From contig CAJINV010000012.1 in the NCBI GenBank assembly GCA_905178155.1, positions 243,271 through 307,270 of the forward strand: a DNA stretch of 64,000 nt. Direction: 5' to 3'. A program made the position numbers and the translations under genes. The stretch's first letter is position 1, and each line of letters starts with the position of its first letter. This stretch comes from Amoebophrya sp. A120. Its lineage: Eukaryota; Sar; Dinophyceae; Syndiniales; Amoebophryaceae. The notes below the pieces were generated by a model, which was given only the letters and a program-made list of their open reading frames with translations, was not told the DNA's origin and did not search any database. This document shows positions 12,101 to 23,000 of this stretch, piece by piece.

Positions 12101-14182
12101 ATTGCCGAAAGCATCGCCGTCGAACATCTCCACCTCGGGCAGAGCTTCGTTGCTCAGGCCAGGCTGAAGATTCGTGCTGCTGTGAAGATTTTCCGTGCCT
12201 GCGGGTGTGGCTTGCTGCTGCTGTTCTTGGTAAGCAGAGTCCTGCTGTTGATGTGCGGGAGCTCCTTGATGTTGGAGGTTCATTTGTTCACCTGCGTGCT
12301 GCTGCGGCTGGCCTGCAAGAACAGGTGGCCCCCCAGAAGCCGTGGTTGTTTGAGGACTCAACCCGCCCTGTTGTTGCTGTAGCAAGACCTGTTGCTGTTG
12401 TTTTTCCAGCTGCTGCTGCATAATCGCATCTTCGCTCAGCAGCTCGAGCTCCTGCTGTTGCCCAGAAGATGCCGCAGCCTGCTGTTGCTGCTGTTCCCGC
12501 ACGATGGTTGCCGGGTCCACAAACTGCTCCGGATAGCCACCTTGTTGTTGGCCTGCTCCCACAGAATTCTCATGCGTAGAAGTTGTCGGGGGAAGTACCT
12601 GATCCGACGGAGGAACTGCTCCACCTGCTGCGATCGGCATGCCAGTAGCCGGATCAACTGCAGGAGCGCTAGGAATACCACCCGCAGGAGGTGGAATCGC
12701 TGCGGGATCGTAAATCGTGTCTTGCTGCTGTCCAGTGGCGGCCTGGACTTGGTTTTGCAGCAGCTCACCTTGTTGGTGGTGCTGCTGTTCCTGTTGTTGC
12801 TGCATCATCTGGTCTTGGTGTTGCATTTGCTCAATGTGCTCGACGTTGTTCCCCGTTGGAGGAACATTTCCACCGCCAGCAGCGTCATTCACCCCTGGTA
12901 TACTAGCTGCGGGGTCCTGCTGTTGATACAACTGCTGAGTTGGTATAGCGCCGGCAGCTCCAGCTGCGCCCTGTAGCTGCTCTTGTTGCTGCTGGTAGTT
13001 GTACTGTAACTGCTGTTGCCCAACAGCTCCTGCCCCTCCAATGGGATTGGGCATCTGTTGCTGCGGTTGCCCTTGCGGGGGAATCATGTCAGGGGGAGGG
13101 TTCTGCTGTTGCTGCTGGTAATTATTGTTGTACAGCTGCTGTTGCTGCTGCATCGGAATCTGGTTGGCGCCCACTCCTGGAATCATTCCCGCACCTCCAA
13201 CAGGTTGCTGCTGTACTCCGCCTGCTGGCGGAGGAATCCCACCACTTCCGACATAATTCGGATTGTTAATATTCGGATAGTACGACCCACCAGGAGCAGC
13301 CATTCCCGGATTGATGCCTCCTGACGGCGGTTGTCCTACTCCTCCCGGCTGAAGATTCATCTGGGGTGGCATCTGCTGCTGTCCTTGGCCTTGCTGCAGC
13401 ATTGTAGGTTGTTGCTGCTGCTGTCCCTGTCCTCCGCCAACTCCACTACCCAAATTCATTCCACCACCAGCACCACCGCCCAAAGGAACGCCACCACCTT
13501 GCGGTTGTACCACACCCGGCGGCGGGCTCGCCGTGGTGGTCGGAACTGGCCGGGGAGGCTGCTGTGCGTTCTGGCGGTTGTGCCCAATAATCGCGTGGAC
13601 GGAATGGAGGAGAAAAGTGGATGCGGAAAGTAGACCGGTAAGGAAATAAAGTCGACTTCTCATTGTTGTTGTTTTTCCGTTTTTTGTGTGATATGAGGAA
13701 AAGGAACTCACCTTGTTCCCTGAAAGTCGGCTCCTCTGCGAGGACGTCGTGAGGCTGCGTGGTCGGTGGCGTCGTTTATTTTTTACTGGCATAAAAACAG
13801 CGACTTTTGTACTGCGTTCTTGATCTTGCCTTCGTCCCGAAGATTTCTTCGCATGACAGGTTCGTCGCTGCGCCACTGCAGACGGAGTTCGTCGGCCGGG
13901 ATGTAAGCTCGGGGCATTAGAAATTGTACTACAGCCACCTTCGAAGGTTTTTCTTATTTCCGCAGGTTGTTGTATCCTCGCTTCGCTGTCGCTAGTTTGT
14001 CTTGATGTAGTTGCGGATCTTCCTCCCGTTGAAAACTCCGTCATTGGATGAGAAATGTCGTCGCAAGTAGAACTTCTGTCGCAGCTATTCTGCTGTGTAC
14101 AACCCCCTGACGGAGCAGGAGATGGAGAAACAGCGGCTGCGCCGTCAACAAGAACGGACAAGGGAGTCGTTGTTGAATCCAT
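9116..14182 (-). CDS. Gln-rich membrane and coiled-coil protein, seven exons
   Basis: Exons (minus): 11390-14182, 10965-11173, 10760-10813, 10329-10498, 9979-10072, 9379-9644, 9116-9221. Two introns are canonical: GAG/GTACTTATC...TTCACAG at 11174-11389 and CAG/GTACTAG...AAACAG at 10073-10328. Four are introners. Exon 1 is one long ORF. Residues ~1-170 are Ser/Thr-rich; then comes a signal- or anchor-like segment (YFLTGLLSASTFLLHSVHA), followed by roughly 600 residues dominated by Gln, Gly and Pro. Exons 2-4 give DKLKYAVPVYAKWFATELEF and a hydrophobic segment (PVAVFYLAVLFLWFNFWFL). Exons 5-7 give a Thr/Ala linker and a coiled coil (LLQQQLNQMEQRYKQLLQQV), ending MRREKDYTDSF. Start: ATG at 14182 (AAA ATG G); an inner ATG at 13663, just before the hydrophobic segment and after a possible GTGAGT donor, is an alternative. 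No known family recognised. Confidence 0.7.
9222..9378 (-). mobile_element. Introner, family A
   Basis: A-type TIRs with a perfect TCATG TSD. Removal restores LKTQEAM-NLIADFHQQQ in the coiled-coil gene. Confidence 0.93.
9645..9978 (-). mobile_element. Introner, family B (long variant)
   Basis: 334 bp; the ends are B-type but diverged (TTTCTGGGTCCTCTGG / TTTCCAGACCC). The TSD is CTTGG/TTTGG. Removal restores NASTSQ-DSAAQAAV. Confidence 0.85.
10499..10759 (-). mobile_element. Introner, family B
   Basis: B-type TIRs with a perfect ACTGG TSD. Removal restores ATELEFYA-SLQTVKLS. Confidence 0.93.
10814..10964 (-). mobile_element. Introner, family C
   Basis: TATGCAATGTAAATTTCCCG faces CGGGAAATTTACTGTGGATA. 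The TSD ACTGC is perfect. Removal restores DKLKYA-VPVYAKWF. Confidence 0.93.
11400..13530 (-). repeat. CAG/CAA-rich coding repeat (polyglutamine tracts)
   Basis: The plus strand is studded with CTG/TTG runs, the complement of mixed CAG and CAA codons. Many Gln tracts of 3-8 residues are separated by Gly, Pro and Ala. The mixed codons argue for selection on the protein rather than simple repeat expansion. Confidence 0.85.
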
Positions 14183-15107
14183 TTTCTTGGCTTTGACAAG
14201 TTCGTACTCCCTGCTGTAGTTCCTCTATCTCTACGTCGCTTTCTCTACTACTCTCGTCGGGTCGTGCCAAGTTCTTGTACTAGGCCAAGTAGTACCAGGG
14301 CGGCGCCTTCTACTACTGTGCTGTCACTGGTAAATCTTTGTAAGGTTACAGTGAAAATAGAACTAGCCTGTTTCACCTTGACCTTTTTCTTTTTCGGACT
14401 ATGATGTTGGAAGTACTAAGTCGCGTAGAGGCTTTAGCGAACAACCTCAAAACCAAAATCTAAGCCATACATCAAAGTCGGTAATGGTAAAAATCAAGTT
14501 GAGATGAAATATGGTGTTGAAAGAAAGCGCGTCTTTGTGTCGGAACTTTAGCTACTTCATCACAACACTGTAGGTGCACGTGTAGAGAAATCGTTGATAG
14601 GTATAATGAATTGATAGCGCCGGGGGCGCGGCTCGTGGTCTCTCAAATGATTGAAACTTGAGAAAGTTGTGTATGCATAGACATAGATTGAATTCTTTCC
14701 CTAACGTTCTTCAGCCTTGCAGGTCCTACCACTTGTTCCTACTGCATTTCGAGGATCTTCCTTTTTGATTTTGGCATATCTTCCAGCGAGGAATTTCGAT
14801 CTGTTTATTGGAACATCAAGAATGCCACGGAAAAATCTTTTACAGGTGACTTCTTAACGTTAACGACCGAGGAAAGCAGCGCGACGTGGACACGTACACG
14901 TTGAAACATTTTGCTCTCATACATTTGTTCTTCCGCAGGTGAAGGCGCCAAGATTCTGTCAACATCGTACAACAAAAAATTACACTCGATCATCACGTAG
15001 AATCTGTCCACTCAACACAGCACCCAGCAGTCAAATGTGTTTTGTTTGGAAAAGAAAACATAGTAGTGTTGTATCTATTCTTTCAACATATTCTACAAAA
15101 AAAATAC
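14183..15107. other. Intergenic, no gene seen
   Basis: AT-rich DNA between the 5' end of the Gln-rich gene and the 3' end of the aspartic protease. It must hold the promoter of the former; nothing specific recognised. Confidence 0.4.
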
Positions 15108-18100
15108 TCAGCAATTCTCCCGACAGCCCTTCAGTGGAATAATTCCCTCGTCGCCCCGCTCCCCGTGAACCAAGTAGCCCAGCTTCATTGTCTTTTCAGA
15201 TTTTTTTCCGATAGTACTAGGACTACCGTTCTTGGGTAGCAAAGAACTCTTCCCGACCACAGTAGGAGCCACACTTTGTTCAACATCCTTACCAGGTACA
15301 ACAGTTGCAGGCTCTGGGTCCTCGACGTGCTGCGCCCCGTCGTCCGTGTGGTCGTCCATAGCTCTTGTAGTGCTCTTCTTGTCCACGTTGCCAACATCTT
15401 CTGCCCCGTAGTTGTACACCCTCGCGACGTCCACATACTCGGAATTGATAAACCCGAGTCGTGGATGGTTTTTCGAACGATCGCGGCCCGCACCTCCGTG
15501 TACGGCATTCGATAATGAAGACTCCACCTGGTACTGCTCTCCTCCCCCATGCTGATCATCGCCGCTCAAAAACTGGTATCCTGTGCAAAAGTATCGCACT
15601 CGTCGTAATCGCAGTCATGCATTACAAATCTAGTTCCCAAGGCAAATCAGCATGACAAATTCATTTGTCATGCTGAGCGAATTTGTATTGCAATTACTAC
15701 TAGTACGGTACTTTTGCAAACCATAACTGGAACACAGTCGCGAACTTGCGCAGAAACGGCATGCCCAGAATCAAAAGCGGTCCCCGCCCGGTGTCCTCGG
15801 GGCCGTCCATGAAGTGCAGCCAACAGTAGTCTTTCCTGAGTGAAAATGTCCTCACACGAGAGGCAAGATGGGAAATCCGCTGGACAAATCCACAAGCCTT
15901 GGCTGTTTTGCATGACAAATTTGGACTCGCAGCGTAGTGCTGTTTAAGCTAGCTCAGCACCAGCATCAAAGGTCTAGTATATCATGCTGATTGGAGCATT
16001 ACAAATTCCAAAACACAACTAGAAAATGCGTCTCATGTTGGGGCTCCGCATGAGAAACATTTTCAGCATGCAGATTTGCATTGCAACTATCGGGTGGGGA
16101 CGTTTTTACTCAGGATATAGTCCTTCCCGTCCTCACTCGCCCGGTCCATGTAGTCCTTGTCTTGCAGCTATCCACAGTAAATTTCCCGTACACGTGCAAA
16201 TGCAGTCTCTGCATGACAAAACTTGCCTTCAGTCCTGGTCTAGCATGACAAGTTGGACTCTGCATGTTAGCGAAATTTGTCATGCATTTTGTACATGTAC
16301 GGGAAATCTGTATTGCATAGCAGCGAGAACTCGTAGGGAATGTTGTTTTCGCCCCGGATGACAAAGCCCAGGTCCGGAAAGGAATCGATGTTCGTGCAGT
16401 CGTTGTCATCGGAAGCGTAGTTCAGCCCTTGCCGCACTTTTTTCACGATTTCCTTCGGACCCAGGATGACAGAAGAACCGGAATCAATCACCGCCTGGCA
16501 GTATGGACAGCAAAGCAAAGTACTAATCTTTTTTTGTGTTGCAACCACATGGCATGAGAAATGACAAATCCACTTTTAAAAATACCTGACTTTGCATGGG
16601 AAAACAAGTTTCCTTTCATCTGGAAAAATTTGCATATGCAGGGGCAGAAATACTTGCACGTAGAAGTACATCTACGTTGTCGAAGATTATACTTTGCAAC
16701 GCATAGGCAGCAGGTTGGGCAGTCGCAGTCGAAGCCAAGTGGCTTTCCGCCAATTGTCAGGTCCTCGATCTTCAGCTGCCAGTAGCCCGGATTTGTCACC
16801 GGCGTGAAGATGATGCGGTCGTCGAAGGAAGCAGCAGCTCCTCTAGTATTCCCCGGCGAGTTCAAATTGTCCATGCTCTTCACCAAGTTCACCAACTCGC
16901 CCAAGCTGGCGTTTTCCAGATTTTCCAGTGTCTTTTGGTTTTCCAAATCCTGCTTCAACGCGATTTTTCGCGGGTTTTCGTTTTGGGCAGTGTTGCTTGC
17001 ATGCTGGTGCTGTCCACGACCCGCAGCTGGTGGAATCAGTGGCGGAACCTTCCCGAACTCCAACACCGCCGGCGCGTCCACAGATTTCGGCCCGAGGTAC
17101 ATGCTGAAGAGTGGGAGGACTGCGTGAGCTTCTTGTTGTGCACCAGATGATGAAGTTGATGCTCTCTTTTCAGTCTTCTTCTGTTCTTGTTCCCCCTTCC
17201 ACCACTTTAGCAGAAAGGATTCGTTCTCCCCGAACGAAATGTCCGGGAGGCTCAGGCCCATATCAAATGCAAATATGTCTGGGTCTGGAAGTAGAGTGTA
17301 AGCTTGTCATGCAGGATTTCCATGACTCGTGAGGTCTGGAATGCGAGACCTAGCATGACAGAGTCTGTGAGGTCTCTGCCATGCCTATCCTGCATGAGAA
17401 ACTCCCTGCAAACTTGGTCGAAAGTGGACACCTTTTGGCACTCATGCAACACAGATTTATGCATGATTCAGATTTAGCATGACAAGTTGCAATCTTCCAG
17501 ACCCAGACATTTTTACAATCCATAGCCCAACACCGCCCCCCATCTCGTTTCGTTTTTCGGAAACACATCTTTGTCCTTCTCCACCGCTAGGAAGTGAAAA
17601 TCCGGCACGCAGGAGGCTGGATTCTCCGGTTCGAAGCAGAGCGCGTCCTTGGTGAACTGGCCGAAGACGGAGCCAGAGGCGAAGTTCATGCGGACTTGGT
17701 AGTCTTTGGTCGTGCTCGCGGAAGTAGCGATATTAGCAGGGGTCGTGCCAGTACTAGTTGACGATGCTGATGCCACCTTGCGGCCCGATTGTTCCTTCTG
17801 GGAACCAAGTTTGCCATGCGCATCTTCCTGGACCTCGTGGACTGTGTTCTGGTTCTGTGAGTCTGTGGCCTCTCGTTCTTGTCCTCCTCCGCTGCCATGC
17901 TTCCTCTTGTCCTTCTTGACTAGAAAGTTCGTGACGTTGAGAAACTTTTTCTGGTCCCCGGAAATCAGACCTTTCGAGAAATCAATCGCGAGGATATTAT
18001 TCTTTGCTTCACCTTGTTCGGCTTCCTCGTCTACTCCCGTAGAGGTAGAGGCTCTTGCAGGAGTACCTCTATACTGGTTCGCCATGCTTGCTGCGGCGAC

Positions 18101-18825
18101 GGCAGAAGAATAAGGCCGCACAGCTCCACGATCTAGCTCGTACCGCGGGTGCACTTTGCACGAGTCCGAGTCGCATTTGGTACTCGGGTATGCATTTTTG
18201 CAAAAGTACTACGTAGATGTAGAACTAATAGCATCACAAATTTATTTGCCACGAAGAAAAGTAGAATTTGTATATGCTGATTTAGATTTACCTAAGATGG
18301 CAGATCTGTCGTGCATCACTTCAATCACTACCGGCACGATACTTTTGCAATGCATATCGGAAGGAAAAACTCGCCACTGCCGGTGTCGAAAAGGACGCGA
18401 ACTTTCAGCTGCTGATGTTGGCCCAGGTACATGTCCCCCGAGTAGTCGATGGCGTGTAGCTGGTACGTCTTCTCCATTTCCAGCTTTTGCTGGAGCAGGG
18501 ACTTGTTTCTCTTCGTCCTGTGCGTGATGGAGGTCCCAGTACTAGTGGCGCTATCTGTTTGACGTCCGCGGGCCAGTTTCAGTTTGTCCCGGTCTGCGGC
18601 GAAAAATTCCGCTGTGGTCGCACTGCGGTAGGACTTGTTTAGAAAGATCTTGAACCCAGAAGCAAGAGGAGACGGCCTGAGGAAAAGTGACGCAATACAC
18701 ATCGCAGACCACAAGAACCTCACTTGGCCGGCGATGCGCCGAGCCGCAACACCATATGGCCCCCGACGACTGGCGCCCATCATTCCTCTTGGCGGACCAA
18801 GGAGGTCAGTAGCTGAACAGGCCAT
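15108..18825 (-). CDS. Pepsin-family (A1) aspartic protease, seven exons
   Basis: Exons (minus): 18357-18825, 17525-18188, 16706-17260, 16320-16501, 16118-16168, 15726-15831, 15108-15576. All six introns are introners. Both catalytic Asp motifs are present: VLFDTGSGEFFLPSTKC and, 250-300 residues on, CQAVIDSGSSVILGP. Other A1 landmarks: NFASGSVFGQFTKD (flap side), WGAVLGLSLPDIS, SMYLG, IDSFPDLGFVI and the C-terminal LILGMPFLRKFATVFQ. Two low-complexity insertions (exon 2, and after LLKWWKGEQ) and a C-terminal tail of ~150 residues make it longer than usual A1 enzymes. It is likely secretory: a hydrophobic stretch (SAMCIASLFLRPSPLASG) lies near the N-terminus. Start ATG at 18825 (AGG ATG G); the open frame continues upstream without another Met before a stop. 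Confidence 0.92.
15577..15725 (-). mobile_element. Introner, family A
   Basis: A-type TIRs with a perfect ACTGG TSD. Removal restores KFATVFQ-FLSGDDQ. No GT-AG pair fits the frame. Confidence 0.94.
15832..16117 (-). mobile_element. Introner, family D
   Basis: TTTCCTGAGTGAAAATGTCC faces GGGGACGTTTTTACTCAGGA. The TSD TAGTC is perfect. Removal restores EDGKDY-CWLHFMDG. Confidence 0.92.
16169..16319 (+). mobile_element. Introner, family C
   Basis: C-type TIRs with a perfect GCAGC TSD. Removal restores IPYEFSL-QDKDYMDR in the protease. Confidence 0.93.
16502..16705 (-). mobile_element. Introner, family G (single copy here)
   Basis: TATGGACAGCAAAGCAAAGT faces ATACTTTGCAACGCATA. The TSD GGCAG is perfect. 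Removal restores CPTCC-QAVIDSGS right at the second active-site motif. Confidence 0.9.
17261..17524 (-). mobile_element. Introner, family B
   Basis: B-type TIRs with a perfect GCCCA TSD. Removal restores RWGAVLG-LSLPDIS, a conserved A1 segment. Confidence 0.94.
18189..18356 (-). mobile_element. Introner, family A
   Basis: A-type TIRs with a TCGG TSD. Removal restores DTGSGEFFLP-STKCDSDS. No placement within the TSD gives GT-AG, GC-AG or AT-AC ends. Confidence 0.94.
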
Positions 18826-20042
18826 CCTCCGAAGCACCGACAAGGTGAAAAGGGGACGAGACGACGGATTGACTCCGTGGAAAACACGGACACCCTTTGA
18901 TGTCTTGCTGCTCCTCTTGGTCGGTATTCTGGCAGCTCCTGCGCCGCTCAAGACAACGCAGTCATGGAGGTTCTTCGTACCACAAAAGTACCCAGTAGCG
19001 GAGAATCTTTTTGCGTTTCACGTCTCCAACAAGCCACCTGAAACAGGAAAGGATTTCTTCTTTCGGCAGCAGACGGTATCGACCGCGAAGTATCGGCCTG
19101 GCGGTTCATCATGTGTTTCACTTTCAACGTCGATCGATACAACGCCGGTCCATTTTTTCGTTCAATAGCAATACTAGAGAGAGTTTTTGAATTCATGAAG
19201 CAACTTCGCAAGACGACGACATAATGGAAACAAGAATGGCAAGTCGACCCAGCGACCTGCTGGCACTCGCACTCTGCGGTTCCTGCATTGAAGTCGGAAG
19301 AAGTAGAACACAGCGAACTCACAAGCATGTGGGTCTGCTCTGTATTGCAGGCAGTCTCCGGCTCCGCCGTTTGCATACGCGCACGCTGGTCTTGGTGAGC
19401 CTTGTTGGAATTTGAGTTTGTTACTCTAAAATGTAAAGTATTCAGCTTTCATTATTGGATGTTGTCGTCTCAGTCCTTTTTTCCCACTCTAGTGGCTCTG
19501 TGTGCTAGAAAGAGTTTCTCATGAAAAAGAACAAAACCACTCGAGGAAAACGAAAGTCGTTATGATCCTAGTAGCAAAAAAGCTATAATCGAAGTTCTTC
19601 ACAGAAATCTGTACGGTGAAAGAAATAGGTGCTATTCTTCTATTGTCTCCCTTATGAAAAATCAATCCCCATGGTGAAAGGTCTCTGGTGCGCAAAGCAA
19701 CAGATTCCTACTCCTACTACGGGAATATCACAACGATAGAACGTGGACATGTATCACATAGCGTATAGCGTACTTTCCGTACGCATTTTGATTTTCAAGC
19801 GGTTCTATATCAACCTTCGTAAAATACAATCAGCTCCACTTGATCTTGATCATACATAGAAACAAGCGGTAATTAAATTTGATTGGGATATTAGAGATCA
19901 TACGACTGATAAGATATCAACAGACGCATAATTTCACCTGGTTCCAATTCGCGCCTGGACGTCGACGATATTTGGATGTAGAGAAGATAGTCTTGAAAAA
20001 ACGACGACAACTTCTCCGCATACAGTATCACTCGTCCAGACT
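18826..20042. other. Intergenic, including the SelO 3' UTR
   Basis: No convincing exon. The part just below 20043 is the minus-strand 3' UTR of the SelO gene, where a SECIS hairpin would be expected. I could not identify one by eye. Confidence 0.4.
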
Positions 20043-23000
20043 TTATGAGGATCAGCTCATCACGCGCACGCCGGCTTTCCCAAACTGCCAATCGGGCGAG
20101 CGGGTGTTCCACTTACAGGGCAGGGAATCGGTGTATGGGTTCTCAAACAGCTCGTGAAGTTCCCGGACGACGGACATGTCGCCCTGTTCCGCAGCTTCGT
20201 AGGCCAACACCATTTTTTATCCACAGTAAACTCAACACCGTAGTACACGACGTTACGTACCAGTGCGCTTTCATCTGCATGACAAAAATACTGCCAGCAA
20301 GAGCCCTACGTATACAGGAGCATGACAAGCCTTTTTTACACCCTGAAGTTGCCGAACTTTGTGATGCATCTGGTACATACGTTTACGTGTTGTACAGGAA
20401 ATTTGTATTGCATATCATCCAGTTGCGCGGGATTACTGCGGGGGAGGTCGCTTTCATCTCGGCTACAATTGGTTTCTCACTGTTGTTTTTGTTCACCTTC
20501 TTCACCATTTCTGTCCAGTCGTCCAGCCACTTCCTGCTATGCATTGCAAAAGTATCGTATTCGTATAAATGCATTACAAATTTCCTCAGCATGGAAAATA
20601 AAATTTGTAATGGTGATTTACCTTAAGTAACGCATGACTGCAATACGAGTACGATACTTTTGCACAGGATACCTACAGTTTGGTGACAATTTGGATCCCG
20701 TTGAGGAGCTGCCCGTCGTGCTGGTACTACTACCCGCGTCGGATTGGAAATTCTTGTAGTAAAACGCATTTTTGAAAATCACGTCGGCGTTTGCAGCGGT
20801 GTTTTTCCCGAAGTTTTCGTCCAAAGCGAGATTCGACAAGGCCCGGAAGAAGTGCGTGAAGTCCAGCTATCGTAAGGAAAAATCCCCCATCCCCATATCA
20901 AAAAAGTACGCCTCAGAAAATTTGTAATGCTGATTTGTGACCACAAGTCTTTTTGTCTTGCAAGAAGGCAGCTGTGGAGTCTCCGCCGCATCACGCGGGC
21001 GGTTTGTGATGCTGCTTGGGCTACAGCATAGACATTTGTGATGCTAAGCGTCCACGTCAGAGACAAGCTCGGCACTCAGGCACGGCATAAGTTGCCTGCA
21101 GTCCTCTACTGCAAGACAGCTCTGATTTGTTTGCGCACATCCAGCATCAGAAACTTCGTTTTGATATGCGGAGGGAGGATTTTTCCTTTTGATACCAGCT
21201 TGTCTTTCTCCATTACTGTTTCCAACGCCTCGTAGAGCTTCAAACAGTCGTCGTTCCACGATTCCAGACCCAATTTCTTGCGGCAATTTTCGTAGTGGTT
21301 TTTTTTCCACATCTCCGGGTACCCTTGCAACAGCTTCTGCATCTTTTCGATGAGCGACTCCTGCTTTTTCTCGTCGTTCGCAAACACCGCTACCATCGCC
21401 TGACACAGCGTCATCAGATATGACAATGCACAACTCCCCCTCCCCCTCATTTGTCATGCAAAATCCCAAATCCAGTCGCTGCCCTGTGGCACTGTCTGCA
21501 TGACAACTTTCGAAAGCCCAAAGAACAGTAGAAGTACTACGGTAGGCACGAGCATAAATTTGTCTTGCACAGGCTCCAGGGTCGATAGGTCGTGCAATAC
21601 AAATGAGGGGGAGGGGGAGTTGTGCAGTGTCATATCAGAATCACCTGCCCGGCCAGCGGCTGGTTTTTGTACGCAAACTTGCCCTATGCATTGCAAATAT
21701 GTCTGGGTCCGGAAACTTGTGATGGTGGTTGGACAAAGAGGAGCACGCCTCAATTGGCTGCCGAGCATGACAAGTTTTGGAGATACTGCAGTGTTGTACA
21801 TTCTGCATGACAAACTGGGCTTCTGCATGACAGAAAGCAAGTGCTTTTGGGTGATCTGCATGACAAACCTGAGAAACATGCTAACAGAGCATGACAAACC
21901 TTTCATCTTTCCAGACCCGGACATATTTGCATTTGATATGCCCTCCATGTCGCCCTCCCAGATCTGCTGCATCCGGTTGTACTCCTCCAGCATGTATCCT
22001 TTGCAAAAGCATCGCACTCGTACAATTGGAATTGCAGCTAAGCATGACAAATTTTTTTCCCAGGCTAAATCAGCATGACAAATTCCCTTTGTGGTCATGC
22101 TGCGAGAATTTGTATTGCAATTACTACTAGTACGATTCTTTTGCATTCCATAGCATGCCGAAGGGGCCGAAGTCCATCGTCCGCCCGCACAGCAAGGCGT
22201 ATTGTGAGGAAAAACGTCCCCACCCCGGAGTTGGCATGCAAATACGCATGCTTCAAATGTTTCTCATGCGCAACCCCATGAGAAGACGCGTTTTCTAGTG
22301 CTGTTTCGGAATTTGTGATGCACGAATCAGCATGATAGGGAAGGTCTGCAATGCTGCTGAACTAGCTAAACAGGATTACAGGAGGAGGCCAAATCTGTCA
22401 TGCGAAACAGCCAAAGCTGGTTGATGATTTGTGTAGCAGATTCCCCATCTTGAGTCTGGGGTGGGGACGTTTTTACATGGGATAAGGCGTTGTCGTTGTT
22501 CATGTTGCCCTGGATGTACCCCACCCGTAGCCACTCCGTGTGCAGCTTCGCCTGGCGCTGGGCAAAAATCTCGATCATCTTGAAAATCAAATCCACCGAA
22601 AGCTGATCCCCATGCTCGTCGTCGTTCCCCGAAGGCAGGAGGTGGTTGATTTCGGTATCAAATGTAAAAATGTCTGGGTCTGGAAGAATGCATGTTTGTC
22701 ATGCTTGTCTGGCATGACTCCTAAATCTGTCATGCACATTGCCCAAGAGACGTTTTTTTCTGTCATGCGGAGACGCAGTTTGTCATGCAGAATAGGCAAC
22801 ACCTACAAGGGCTCAGAAATTTGTCATGCTGAGCCAGCACTTGTGGCCTCCTCATGCTACGCCACTCAGCATCACAAGTTTCCAGACCCAGACATTTTTA
22901 CATTTGATATTCGGGAAAGTCGCGCAAAATTGCGAACTTCACGATTTGTACCAGTTCGTGGTTTATGGATTGCAAAAATGTCTGGGTCTGGAATGTTGCC

